A DNA stretch of 64,000 nucleotides from Dryocola clanedunensis subsp. sulfonylureivorans (GTDB lineage Bacteria > Pseudomonadota > Gammaproteobacteria > Enterobacterales > Enterobacteriaceae), in NCBI RefSeq assembly GCF_016756775.1, contig NZ_JAERMU010000013.1, positions 1 to 64,000 of the forward strand, given 5' to 3'. Below, piece by piece: positions 1 to 8,737 of the stretch (positions are counted from its first letter, which is position 1; every line of letters begins with the position of its first letter). The translations under genes were made by a program, and so were the position numbers. The notes below the pieces were generated by a model that was not told the origin of the DNA, made no database searches, and saw only the letters and a program-made list of their open reading frames with translations.

Positions 1-1427
1 GTATGTCCGGCCACCACAATCAGCCAGCCCGGTTTGGCCTTAATGCCAACCAGCGAATTCACCAGCATTTTGGTGGAGCCGGTTTTCAGCTCTGCCTTGC
101 CGGAATCGAACAGCGACATACTGTCGAGACGGATGATTTTGGGTGCTGCCCTGGGAGCAGGCGGTGGTGGGGGCGGCGGCGGTGGCACGTAAGAGCGTAT
201 GGCATCCAGAACAGCCATGCGCAGATGCTCACCCTGATACAAACCCAGACTCATGCGCAGGGGTTCGCCGTTGCGTGCCCAGCGATCCAGCTGGGCCGCA
301 TCTTCGCGTAAGACCTTCACCGCATCCGCTTTCGGAGCGTAGTCAGCCATTGGAATACGGTCATAGTGCTGAATGTCAAAGCTCAGACGGTGGAGTAGCT
401 GGCGATTGTTCCAGCCGCTGCTGCACAGGGCAGCAATGGCTGCGAGGGTGAAAATCGTCAGCCCACAGCGCCATGCCCGCTGACGCGGCGTCAGCCCATG
501 ACCTTCCGGCAACAGCGGCAGCACAAAGTCTGGTAGCTGAGTTATCGATGAACTGCCTGCTTCTGAGGGCTGCCAACCGGCCACATTGCGCAAAGCTGTG
601 TGATGGGTCAGCCAGTCCGTCCAGACGGAAGGGACTTGTACGCCGCTCAAGGTGGGAACCATGCCCCATAGCTCCGCCGTTGGCAGCAGCGGCGGTATAT
701 CCGGATTTTCATCCATGAATACCGCTTTGACGTGGTGACGGAACCAGGCCATCAGGTTGTTCATGAGCACCTGCTGCTGCAAAGCCATAGCACCGCCGGT
801 GCTGACCCATGAAGCAATGGAGCAGGGAGCCGAAAACTCCCGCCAGACGCTGACGCCTTCTTGCGGAATAACGGCCTGCCAGAGCGTGTCACTGGTCATC
901 GCGCTGCCCACCAGCCCATTCAGAACCAGCGGAATGCTGTGGCCAGTATCACGACGTAGCTGACTGATTTGCCAGCGCAGCGCCAGCAGACGGCTGGTTA
1001 GTTTGTCGTTCTCAACGTGCAGCTGAGGGCAGACGGTGACCATGACTGACAGCTGACGCCCCCAGTCCGGGCGCAGCCACAACAGCTGCTGAGCCACCTG
1101 CTCTACATCCTGATGTTCGGCCACCCGGATCCAGCAGCCCTGGCTCACCGTCAGGACTGGCGTCTGCTCGGGCCATGCCTGTGGCATATCACCACAGACC
1201 AGCACCACCGGTTGGCGATAGCTGGCTTCAGGGAGATTCTCGAGGCACACGCCGGTCTGAGATTCACGGCGGCGGCTGGTGACATACCAGACAGTGCAGA
1301 TGAATACCCAGACCATCAGCATTAACAATATTGCCGCCAGCGGAGAAACCGGTAAAAATCCCAGGCAAACAATGCCTGCCAGCCCCGCCGCCCACAGTGC
1401 CAGTAAGCGCCTTTGTGCAGGACTCAT
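1..1427 (-). CDS. T6SS-associated OmpA-domain membrane protein, C-terminus cut by window edge
   Basis: An uninterrupted minus-strand frame runs from an ATG at 1427 off the left edge, about 475 residues. It starts with two close hydrophobic stretches (residues about 10-45) and carries another near residue 345. A run of nine prolines then leads into the start of an OmpA C-terminal (peptidoglycan-binding) domain, with the typical FDSGKAEL motif and a VVAGHT-type strand at the edge. The start overlaps the tssL stop by 4 nt (ATGA), so it is translated with that operon. TssL here lacks its own OmpA domain, so this protein probably anchors the baseplate/membrane complex to the cell wall. The family assignment comes from motif and operon position; the 3' end was not seen. 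Confidence 0.75.
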   Translation of the reverse strand, partial: MSPAQRRLLALWAAGLAGIVCLGFLPVSPLAAILLMLMVWVFICTVWYVTSRRRESQTGVCLENLPEASYRQPVVLVCGDMPQAWPEQTPVLTVSQGCWIRVAEHQDVEQVAQQLLWLRPDWGRQLSVMVTVCPQLHVENDKLTSRLLALRWQISQLRRDTGHSIPLVLNGLVGSAMTSDTLWQAVIPQEGVSVWREFSAPCSIASWVSTGGAMALQQQVLMNNLMAWFRHHVKAVFMDENPDIPPLLPTAELWGMVPTLSGVQVPSVWTDWLTHHTALRNVAGWQPSEAGSSSITQLPDFVLPLLPEGHGLTPRQRAWRCGLTIFTLAAIAALCSSGWNNRQLLHRLSFDIQHYDRIPMADYAPKADAVKVLREDAAQLDRWARNGEPLRMSLGLYQGEHLRMAVLDAIRSYVPPPPPPPPPAPRAAPKIIRLDSMSLFDSGKAELKTGSTKMLVNSLVGIKAKPGWLIVVAGH

Positions 1428-2098
1428 TTTATCGCCCCAGGCAACAGCGTCGTGACCATCTGGTCAAGCCATTGGCTTAACCCCCACCACAGTGCGACCA
1501 GCACAATCAGGCTAATACCAATCCTGACAGGCCAGGAGGCAAACCAGCCTCCCATCCCGCGGCTCGTACTGGCACCGGCAAGAATCGGTTCCTCCTGTGG
1601 GAAGCTGAACGGCGCAACCTGCTCACCGAGCGCTTTAACTAACTTTTCCCGCGCGGGATCGCTCAGCGAGGAGTAGCCGCCAAGAAAACCCAGCAGCATC
1701 ACACGATGAAAGCACGTCAAAACCGCTGTGTCTGGTGCTGGTTCGCGCAGGACGTCACGCATCCGGTTGCAAAGCTCATCCCCCGCATCCAGGGTGCCGA
1801 GGAAATGTCCTTGCAGCGGAACGTTGTACCACTGCACGCAGGCATCATCTTCTACACCGCGGCCTTTAACGGCCTCATCCAGTAATGAACACTGGGCGTA
1901 CAGGATGTTCTTACAACTGGCTTCGTCCATTCCTGCTGCTTTCAATGTTTGCTGGACGTGCTCAACATCGGCGACACAGCGCTCCCACAGCACGCGCCCT
2001 TCCCCGTCTTTAAAGTTCGGCCCATGCCGCAGGCTGATGACCTGTAACCAGGTGTTCTGCAGCAGCGCATCAATATCACAGGTGTCTTTCTGTCTCAT
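1424..2098 (-). CDS. tssL: Type VI secretion system protein TssL (DotU family), short form
   Basis: A 224-residue DotU/IcmH-type protein. The cytoplasmic helical domain makes up most of the chain, and one hydrophobic segment lies near the C-terminus (about residues 190-212, WPVRIGISLIVLVALWWGL), as expected for a tail-anchored inner-membrane protein. TssL forms the T6SS membrane complex with TssM and TssJ and contacts the baseplate through TssK. The C-terminal peptidoglycan-binding extension found in some TssL proteins is absent; the overlapping downstream gene supplies an OmpA domain instead. It overlaps tssK by 4 nt, indicating translational coupling. Confidence 0.9.
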   Translation of the reverse strand: MRQKDTCDIDALLQNTWLQVISLRHGPNFKDGEGRVLWERCVADVEHVQQTLKAAGMDEASCKNILYAQCSLLDEAVKGRGVEDDACVQWYNVPLQGHFLGTLDAGDELCNRMRDVLREPAPDTAVLTCFHRVMLLGFLGGYSSLSDPAREKLVKALGEQVAPFSFPQEEPILAGASTSRGMGGWFASWPVRIGISLIVLVALWWGLSQWLDQMVTTLLPGAIK

Positions 2099-3435
2099 GT
2101 TCTCAGTACCGCAAAGAGTTCAAGTTGAGGTTCGCCCAGCATACCTGGGACATAAAACACACAGCTGCCGCTGGCCAGCATCTCCGTGGCGACCTGATGC
2201 GACAGGTCGAGTGAGAAATACTGGTTTTCCAGACGCAGTGGTATTGCTGCGGGGACGTGGCGCAGGGGTTTCAGCGGTACACCACGCTGGGAAGAATTCA
2301 CGATGCTGGCGACATGATCCTGACTGCCGACTTTGCATTGCAGGGGGAATTGTTCCTGCAGCTGGGCAACCGGTAATGGAGAACGGACAGAAAGGTAATA
2401 GTCCGCTCCTTCACGCAAGCGCGGGTCATGCAGACGAGCATGCCAACGATGCAGACGTGAATCGTGCGTCAGTTCGACCGCAACCACTCTTGACGGCAGG
2501 CTGGCTTCCAGCAGATCGCTAAGTAAATCGAATAGCGGTGGGAACACCTCATTGAGCTGCTCATGTTGCCAGGCAGGAATGGCGCTAACCTGGTGTTCAA
2601 GGGAGAACGTCAGCAGACTGCCTGCCAGCCTGGCAAGCTCCGGATACAGGCGCTCAACCGGGCTCTGCGGATAACGCAGAAACTGACCGAGTACCGGCTC
2701 CGCGCTGTTCAGGGCATTGAGTAACCAGAACAACGAGACATCTGCGACGGCAAAATCTGCCATCCGCTCATTACTTTCACGACGCATGGCCATCAAACGG
2801 GTCAGTCGGGCGCGCAGTTGAGTCATCAGCTGGTCGAGCTGGGTCATTAACCAGCGGCTACTCTGCACCATCAGCAACGGCGGCAGGAAAGTATCATCCA
2901 GCGTCCACACGCCCTGTGAGTCCTGCTGCAAACGAGCGATCGGACAGGTCAGATAATCGCTGTTATTCTGGTGCGCAAAACGTAGCGTTAGCTCCGGCTG
3001 CATGACCGCAATCTGACGGTTATCATCACCGAACTGGTTACGCACATCGTGCCACTGCTGGCGATAGCGAACGGGCCGCTCTGCCTGTTCATCCGGCTTC
3101 AGGCAATTGCCGCCGTTGGCACGCAACAGCGGCAATGCGAGCACGACTACCGTTTCATGAGACTCCCCGCCAAGGGATAATACCGGCGGTAGCGCATCCG
3201 CATTGTCAGTATCAATGAGCGTACCGTCCTGAAAACGGACGTGTAGACGCCGGGCCTGCAAACGGCCCAACTTCAGCGCGTCGATTTCAAACCCGGACGC
3301 CAGCACGCCCCAGGGATGGGTAAGCCCCATTCGGGCAATACATTCGGCAGACCAGGCCGCATACGCGGCCTGTTGCTGGAAGTGCTGGGGCGAGACCATG
3401 ATCCCCCTGCCCCATAACGGTTGTTCCGTTTTCAT
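2095..3435 (-). CDS. tssK: Type VI secretion system baseplate subunit TssK
   Basis: A 446-residue protein that opens with the family signature PLWGRGIMVSPQHFQQQ (residues about 6-22). TssK is the trimeric baseplate adaptor that links the sheath/wedge complex to the TssL/TssM membrane complex. It lies 16 nt downstream of tssC and overlaps tssL by 4 nt, the order tssB-C-K-L seen in many enterobacterial T6SS loci. Length and N-terminus match the family. No frameshift is seen. Confidence 0.95.
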   Translation of the reverse strand: MKTEQPLWGRGIMVSPQHFQQQAAYAAWSAECIARMGLTHPWGVLASGFEIDALKLGRLQARRLHVRFQDGTLIDTDNADALPPVLSLGGESHETVVVLALPLLRANGGNCLKPDEQAERPVRYRQQWHDVRNQFGDDNRQIAVMQPELTLRFAHQNNSDYLTCPIARLQQDSQGVWTLDDTFLPPLLMVQSSRWLMTQLDQLMTQLRARLTRLMAMRRESNERMADFAVADVSLFWLLNALNSAEPVLGQFLRYPQSPVERLYPELARLAGSLLTFSLEHQVSAIPAWQHEQLNEVFPPLFDLLSDLLEASLPSRVVAVELTHDSRLHRWHARLHDPRLREGADYYLSVRSPLPVAQLQEQFPLQCKVGSQDHVASIVNSSQRGVPLKPLRHVPAAIPLRLENQYFSLDLSHQVATEMLASGSCVFYVPGMLGEPQLELFAVLRT

Positions 3436-3451
3436 CGGCTTCCTGCCTTAG

Positions 3452-5002
3452 TTATGCTTTCGCCTTCGGCATCTGGGAAACCAGTGACAGGTTGACGTCC
3501 ATGCCTTCTACCTGGAAGTGCGGGATGGCGTACAGTTTCACGCGGAAGAAGCCAGGGTTGTCTTCGATGTCTTCAACGGTAACTTTCGCATCGCGCAGCG
3601 GGTGGGAGGCCTGCAGCTCATCGCCCGGATCGGTCATTTCGGTGACCAGACCGCGCACCCAGGTGTTCAGCTCAAGCTCCAGCAGACGACGATCTTTGGT
3701 CGTACCGATGTTTTCGCGCTGAATCAGCTTCAGGTAATGCGCAATGCGCGACAGCAGGAAGATGTACGGCAGGCGCGCGTTGATGCGGCTGTTCGCCGTG
3801 GCATCTGCGGTGTCATACAGAGCCGGTTTCTGGGTAGAGTTTGCAGAGAAGAAGCACGCGTAATCGCGGTTTTTGTAATACGACAGTGGGATGAAGCCGA
3901 GGTTGGCGAACTCAAACTCGCGGGTTTCCGGGATCATCACCTCAGACGGGATTTTCACCTGATTGCCGGTGCCCAGGTCGTAGAGGTGGATCGGCAGGTC
4001 TTTCACCGCGCCGCCCGCCTGCGGGCCACGGATTTGCACGCACCAGCCGTTGTTGATGAAGCTTTTTACCATGTTGGCGGCAAAGGCAAATGACGCGTTG
4101 GTCCACAGATATTTATCGTGTTCCGGGCCTTTCACCTCTTCAACGTAGTTGAAGCTGCGCACCGGCACGGTATCCGGGCCATACGGCAGGCGGCCCAGCA
4201 CGCGCGGCATCACCAGGCCAATGTAGCGGGAGTCGTCGGTATCGCGGAAGCTCTTCCACTTGATGTACTCGGCGCGGTCGAAGTAGTTGCCAATGTCTTT
4301 GATAGCCGCCACTTCTTCCATGCTGTCTTTCAGGAAGAACTTAGGCCCGGCCGATCCGATAAACGGCATATGGGCCGCCGCGGAGACTTTGGAGATGTTA
4401 CGCATCAGCGCCACGTCCTGGGCAGAGGCATCAAACTCATACGCTGAAATGACCGCAGCAACAGGCTCACCGCCAGGGGTGTCGTATTCTGCGATGTAAG
4501 TCTGACGGTATAAGCCACTCTGGATAATTTCCGGTGAATCTTCGAAATCCTGACGCAGCTCGTCTTTGGAGAGATCCAGCAGCTCCAGCTTCACGTTCTG
4601 GCGGAAATCAGTTTTGTCGACCAGTGACTTCAGACCGCGCCAGACGCCTTCGACGCGCTGGAACTCATCATGATGCATCACTTCGTCGAGCTGACGGCTT
4701 ATCTGAAAATCCAGCTCGGCAATATGGTGGTCAAGAATGGTTTTATCCAGCTTCTCAACTTTCTGTCCGGACTTTTGCAGGCACTGCATAAAGACTTTTA
4801 CGGCGGCGGTCACGCGTGCATCGGCTGAGGTTTCTGCCATAAAGGCATTATCCTGAAAACCGTTAATATCGCTAATTTCAGAGACGGGCGTTAAATTGAT
4901 TTTATCAAACAGAGAAGCGTACACCCCGCCCTGCGGCAATGTTTTTTCAACGGTTGCGCCACTGGCCTGAGACTGGGATTCGTTATTGACTGACATAAGC
5001 AT
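3452..5002 (-). CDS. tssC: Type VI secretion system contractile sheath large subunit TssC
   Basis: A 516-residue sheath protein (VipB/EvpB family). TssC pairs with TssB to make the contractile tubule that fires the Hcp-VgrG needle. Recognisable family stretches include the N-terminal helix region that pairs with TssB and the central LPYGPDTVPVRSFNYVEEV region. The start at 5002 has a GAG-type Shine-Dalgarno 4 nt away; an in-frame ATG two codons later (4996) is an equally possible start. The gene lies 35 nt after tssB in the same operon. Confidence 0.95.
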   Translation of the reverse strand: MLMSVNNESQSQASGATVEKTLPQGGVYASLFDKINLTPVSEISDINGFQDNAFMAETSADARVTAAVKVFMQCLQKSGQKVEKLDKTILDHHIAELDFQISRQLDEVMHHDEFQRVEGVWRGLKSLVDKTDFRQNVKLELLDLSKDELRQDFEDSPEIIQSGLYRQTYIAEYDTPGGEPVAAVISAYEFDASAQDVALMRNISKVSAAAHMPFIGSAGPKFFLKDSMEEVAAIKDIGNYFDRAEYIKWKSFRDTDDSRYIGLVMPRVLGRLPYGPDTVPVRSFNYVEEVKGPEHDKYLWTNASFAFAANMVKSFINNGWCVQIRGPQAGGAVKDLPIHLYDLGTGNQVKIPSEVMIPETREFEFANLGFIPLSYYKNRDYACFFSANSTQKPALYDTADATANSRINARLPYIFLLSRIAHYLKLIQRENIGTTKDRRLLELELNTWVRGLVTEMTDPGDELQASHPLRDAKVTVEDIEDNPGFFRVKLYAIPHFQVEGMDVNLSLVSQMPKAKA

Positions 5003-5037
5003 TTTTCTCGTTAGTATTCCGTTAATATTTCCAGTAA

Positions 5038-5535
5038 TTATTGCTGGGCAGGGGCGAGCGCGTTCAGTTCATTGCGCAGCTCATCTGAGAGCGTCGGGTC
5101 CTTTAATATCTTTTCCAGCTCTTTCCGGAAAGTCACATTATCGAGAAGGTTGGATTTGAGATCGCGCAGAAGATTACGCATGGCAAGCATGGCTTTCAGC
5201 TGGGGAATTTGGCGGGCAACCTGTTCTGGTTCAAAATCTTTCATATCCTGAAACGCCAGTCGGATATTTTCCTCCGTGCCGTCACCGGCGAGGGTGTTTT
5301 TGACGGTGAGGTTAACTTCGGGAGAGAGATCAGCAAGTACGCTATTGAAATTGTTCTTGTTTATGTTGATTTTTTCACGTTCAGAAAGGGTTCCTTCCGC
5401 CTTACCATTACTGAAATCACCTACGCTCAGCAATTTCAATGGCAGCTCAACTTTCTTCTGCGCGCCTCCCGTCACCAGGTCTAATTTTATGTTAACGCGG
5501 GCCTTTGGTATTTCGGACTGAAATGAATCTGCCAT
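5038..5535 (-). CDS. tssB: Type VI secretion system contractile sheath small subunit TssB
   Basis: A 165-residue VipA/EvpA-family protein, about the usual length. It begins with the conserved region in which the protein keeps VNIKLDLVTGG and ELPLKLLSVGDF (residues about 14-42). TssB interlocks with TssC in the sheath. It is the first gene of the visible minus-strand operon, with AGGAGA upstream of the ATG at 5535, so its promoter must lie in the AT-rich region to its right (5536-6000). Confidence 0.95.
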   Translation of the reverse strand: MADSFQSEIPKARVNIKLDLVTGGAQKKVELPLKLLSVGDFSNGKAEGTLSEREKININKNNFNSVLADLSPEVNLTVKNTLAGDGTEENIRLAFQDMKDFEPEQVARQIPQLKAMLAMRNLLRDLKSNLLDNVTFRKELEKILKDPTLSDELRNELNALAPAQQ

Positions 5536-6000
5536 AACCTATTTATCTCCTGAATGTGTTATTGAGTCCCTGCCAGAATTGCCCAAAATGTAGATATAAC
5601 GGCAGGCCATTTATTTTTACACTTCCTGACACTGCCCGTAAACAGGACAAAACCGAATTGATTATCCATGGCGATTCTGCATCAAATTCTGACACCAGCC
5701 TTAAGCCGCATCAACAGTGGGGTTCAAGGCAAATATCCCAAATAAAAACAAAATTGACTAAATTTATTTTTAAACCTTTTCCAGAGATTTACGATTTTTT
5801 TTGTGACTTACGTCACTAGTATAATTTATTAAACAAATATATTAATCATCCAATAACGGACTAATAAGCGAACGAAACTATTTATAAATATCCATTATAA
5901 TCTGCGAAACTTTTAAGCCATCATTAACAATATAATTAAGCATGGCTTAATTAAAAGCGGGAGTAAAAGGGAAGTTAAGCTCTTTGCTGCTCTTTTTTTT
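5536..6000. promoter_or_regulatory. AT-rich upstream region of the T6SS operon
   Basis: About 465 bp without a convincing gene. It is much richer in A/T than its surroundings, especially 5740-5960, the sort of DNA expected to be bound and silenced by H-NS. A perfect 9-bp inverted repeat (TTAAGCCAT at 5913-5921, ATGGCTTAA at 5942-5950) lies inside it. It should hold the tssB promoter, but I could not pick a convincing -35/-10 pair or a sigma-54 site. Confidence 0.4.
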
Positions 6001-6010
6001 ACAAAAAAAA

Positions 6011-6159
6011 ACCACCGGCATGCCGGTGGCCAGACTGATGACAAAGCTGAAGCGAATGCGTTTCGCAACGATCTCACCGAATAAATAACAAGGAAAATCA
6101 ATCCATTGATTTTCGCCTGCTTACCACAAAGAAAGAAAAAACCACCGGCATGCCGGTGG
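6011..6159. repeat. Terminator-bracketed intergenic repeat, copy A (3'-truncated)
   Basis: The element body (6031-about 6140) begins with CAGACTGATGACAAA and matches copies B (29632-29772) and C (36280-36420) almost throughout, including the core CTCACCGAATAAATAA and the palindrome around GAAAATCAAT/ATTGATTTTC. It lies between two identical hairpins, CCACCGGCATGCCGGTGG at 6012-6029 and 6142-6159. The right terminal repeat and the 15-bp-stem hairpin of B and C are missing. The break falls where AAAAACCAC of the element would abut AAAAACCAC of the terminator, so a microhomology deletion explains the loss. Confidence 0.85.
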
Positions 6160-6165
6160 TTTTTC
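6137..6165 (-). terminator. Intrinsic terminator of the lactonase-like gene (proximal copy)
   Basis: Stem CCACCGGC/GCCGGTGG with A-rich sequence on the left and TTTTT on the right, so it can end transcription on both strands. On the minus strand it follows the gene ending at 6193. A second identical stem at 6012-6029 with a run of A on its left (6003-6010, so T on the minus strand) acts as a second terminator about 130 bp further downstream. Confidence 0.85.
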
Positions 6166-6192
6166 GGAACGAATATCCGCTCTGTTAGCTCA

Positions 6193-7500
6193 TCATTTTT
6201 GGTAAGGCACGGTCACCAGGCCATATGAGTGAACCAGTGCGCTGCCTGGGTACTCACCGACCTTGGTCAAGTCGCCGTTCTGCTTGTCGATTTTAAAGAC
6301 GAAGGTTTTCCCGGTGTTGCCGCTGATGGTGTTGACATAGTTGCCGTCGGCACTGAGATCCATATCGAGGAAATACTCGTTAAATTTGGCATCCTGATAA
6401 ACGATCTCTTTTTTAAGCTTGATACTGCCGTCGTTGTTGACGCTGTAGGTTGAGATACTTGAGGTCAACGGGTTGGTCGTCCAGGCAAACTTACCGTCCT
6501 CAGACGCGGTGACCCAACATACTGCCTGCTCCCCACCCCAGATACCTTTCCCCGCCAGAACATCCGGGGAGACCATTGTCAGCTTGCCAGCGGTGTCAAT
6601 ATTATAGGAGGTCACGGAGCCCGTTTGCCCCTGGAAACGCTGCAGGAATGGATATTTCTTCTTTTGCTCCGCCGTTGAATTATAGAAATTACGACCGCTG
6701 TCAATAAAGCGCGTTTCCGTCACCAGCAGCGTGGCGTTCCCGTTTTCACCCTTGACGATTTTTGTGCCAATCGGCAGGGCAAAGAAGCGATTTTTATTGG
6801 CCTGCGGCGAGTAAATCATTGATACCGGTTTTGCTGACAATGCGCCGTCGTCGCCAATTGCATAAGAACGAACCAGGCCTGTAGTAATTTCAACAACAAT
6901 CAGGAATTTTCCATCAGGGGTAACTTCAACGCTTGCCGGACGGCCAGACAATGTGCGTACTGAATCTGGCATTGCTTTTAAGGAACCATTTTCATCAATG
7001 GTATAGCCTTTGATATTGCCTTCGGCTGGGTCATCGGCGTTTTGGCCCATACTGACGACATAAACGTAATTTTTATAAGAGGCAATTCCGGTAGGTTTGA
7101 CATCACCGGCGGCCACTTTATTGACGACTTTAAGCGAGAGATCGTCCTGAACATGTAGCGAGGTGACAGTACCATCGCCAGCGTTCACCACCAGAACGTT
7201 TTTTTTATCTGCCGAACGCCATAGGCCATAGGCGGAAGCTAAAGGATCAATACCATCTTTGAAGGTATGGCCTGATTTCGGATCGTAAGGCAGGCCAAAC
7301 AGTTCGACCAGCCCTGTCCCCTTGCCACCCGTTTTAAACTCGCCGATTTTTGACAGCGTCCCATCGGAATACTGGGTATAACCGATGATTGAATTTTCTT
7401 CTGCGTTGTTCGTCGCGACATACACACCACCGGTGATATCTTTAGCCGCAACGGCAAATGAGACAGAAAGAAAAACGGCACTTAATACATACTTCCTCAT
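6193..7500 (-). CDS. Exported lactonase-like beta-propeller protein
   Basis: A 435-residue protein from the ATG at 7500, chosen because GGAG sits 7 nt upstream and the product then starts with a clean signal peptide (MRKYVLSAVFLSVSFAVAA). A longer reading to 7566 has no such site. Repeated blades of the type TPDGKFLIVV, SADKKNVLVVNAGDG and SEDGKFAWTTNP indicate a seven-bladed propeller of the 6-phosphogluconolactonase (Pgl)/lactonase superfamily. Because it is exported, it is not the cytoplasmic pentose-phosphate enzyme. Substrate unknown. It follows an exported AhpD-like gene on the same strand with a gap of about 100 bp, so the two may be co-expressed. Confidence 0.75.
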   Translation of the reverse strand: MRKYVLSAVFLSVSFAVAAKDITGGVYVATNNAEENSIIGYTQYSDGTLSKIGEFKTGGKGTGLVELFGLPYDPKSGHTFKDGIDPLASAYGLWRSADKKNVLVVNAGDGTVTSLHVQDDLSLKVVNKVAAGDVKPTGIASYKNYVYVVSMGQNADDPAEGNIKGYTIDENGSLKAMPDSVRTLSGRPASVEVTPDGKFLIVVEITTGLVRSYAIGDDGALSAKPVSMIYSPQANKNRFFALPIGTKIVKGENGNATLLVTETRFIDSGRNFYNSTAEQKKKYPFLQRFQGQTGSVTSYNIDTAGKLTMVSPDVLAGKGIWGGEQAVCWVTASEDGKFAWTTNPLTSSISTYSVNNDGSIKLKKEIVYQDAKFNEYFLDMDLSADGNYVNTISGNTGKTFVFKIDKQNGDLTKVGEYPGSALVHSYGLVTVPYQK

Positions 7501-7604
7501 CGAAACGCTCCATGACAGTAGTGAAAATAGAATAATTACTGCACTCAGATTTCCCATGCTGTGCACAGGGCGTAGTGAGTGCGACTACGTAAGAAATGGT
7601 CTGT

Positions 7605-8162
7605 TTATTTACCTGGCGCTTCAGATACTTTTCCCTGCACCATAAAAATCCTGGCCCAGATATCCATCAGAATGACGACGTTCGTTAACTCTTCAATTTC
7701 CGGCTTGCTAAAATCGGCTTTAAGCAGATTTTTGTAAGCTGTCCGGGAGGTATCATGATTTAAAGAGGAAACTGATTCAGCAAAAGCCAGCGCTGCTTTT
7801 TCTTTATCAGTAAATAAATTGCTCTGTTGCCAGGTTGACAGACTGGATACCTTAGCGGCTGGAATACCCATTTTGACCGTCTGTTTGGTATGCAGGATCA
7901 CGCAATAGTTACAGTTATCGATCTGCCCCACACGCAGCCGCACAAGCTCCGCCAGATTGCTGTCCAGATGGGTTATCGTCTTTGAATCTGAACCATAGGC
8001 ATGCGCCCAGTCTTTAGGGATTTTCAGGTAGTCCGTTTGATTTGATGTCAGACCACTGTCTTTGAAAACCACATCATCATAGCCGCGTTCGGTAATATCT
8101 GCGGCCAGGGAAACATTCGACACGCTGAATAAAATCAGCGATGCCATCAGGGATTTAAACAT
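7605..8162 (-). CDS. Exported carboxymuconolactone decarboxylase/AhpD-like protein
   Basis: 185 residues from the ATG at 8162, preferred over upstream ATGs because AAAGGA lies 6 nt away. Residues 1-21 form a signal peptide (MFKSLMASLILFSVSNVSLAA). The central part holds the family's redox motif CNYCVILHT, i.e. CxxCxxxH, preceded by ELVRLRVGQIDN. CMD-family proteins are usually cytoplasmic peroxidase-type or decarboxylase enzymes; an exported one is less common. The two cysteines suggest a thiol redox role in the periplasm, but the substrate is not known. It lies upstream of the lactonase-like gene. Confidence 0.75.
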   Translation of the reverse strand: MFKSLMASLILFSVSNVSLAADITERGYDDVVFKDSGLTSNQTDYLKIPKDWAHAYGSDSKTITHLDSNLAELVRLRVGQIDNCNYCVILHTKQTVKMGIPAAKVSSLSTWQQSNLFTDKEKAALAFAESVSSLNHDTSRTAYKNLLKADFSKPEIEELTNVVILMDIWARIFMVQGKVSEAPGK

Positions 8163-8737
8163 CGGCATTCCTTTCGTCCTATTTGTCAGATAATTTAGAT
8201 ATGTTTGATGCAATGACTGCAGGAAACATCCTTACCATTTATTACAGAAACACTAGAGTTAAATAGCCACACGCACAAATTAATTGCATTAAAAAGCAAA
8301 ATCGAAATATTAAAATTATTCAAACACAGTGATGATGACTGGCATTCAGGAAGAGCGTTTTTTTAAGCAGCACCATAATAATTACAGCAAGTATTACTTA
8401 CCCTATAAATTATCTCATTCATAATTATTTGCAGGCAAAGGCTAGCAACTACTGGTTTTTTAAAAAAATATTTCCGAAAAATAAAATAAACCAATCATGC
8501 GATATAATAGATACACTTTTAATTCAAATAATAACCATTCACAGAACATTAGACCACTGGCGTGTGAATTAATAACTTTTTATATTTGACGGTCACCCTC
8601 ATGGTAAAACAACAGAATTGGCTACTGTGCACATTGATGATTAACTGTCCAGTCTCCCACACGGTGTGATGGTTTACGCTAGCCTGAGCCAAAACGACGG
8701 TGATTAAAAAGAAGCACTTCCCCGGAGAATGAAAGCT
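8163..8737. other. AT-rich divergent intergenic region
   Basis: About 570 bp between the divergent AhpD-like gene and the mechanosensitive channel gene. It is strongly A/T-biased (8230-8560). Short open frames here overlap the channel gene in antisense and have no family features, so I call no gene. It presumably carries promoters for both flanking genes. Confidence 0.4.

Noticed and set aside
1728..2522. Plus-strand open frame of 264 codons
   Set aside because: Fully antisense to tssL/tssK, which have clear family motifs; composition is typical of a shadow frame.
5556..5819. 87-codon plus-strand frame in the T6SS upstream region
   Set aside because: No family features and an AT-rich tail; it overlaps where the tssB promoter should be.
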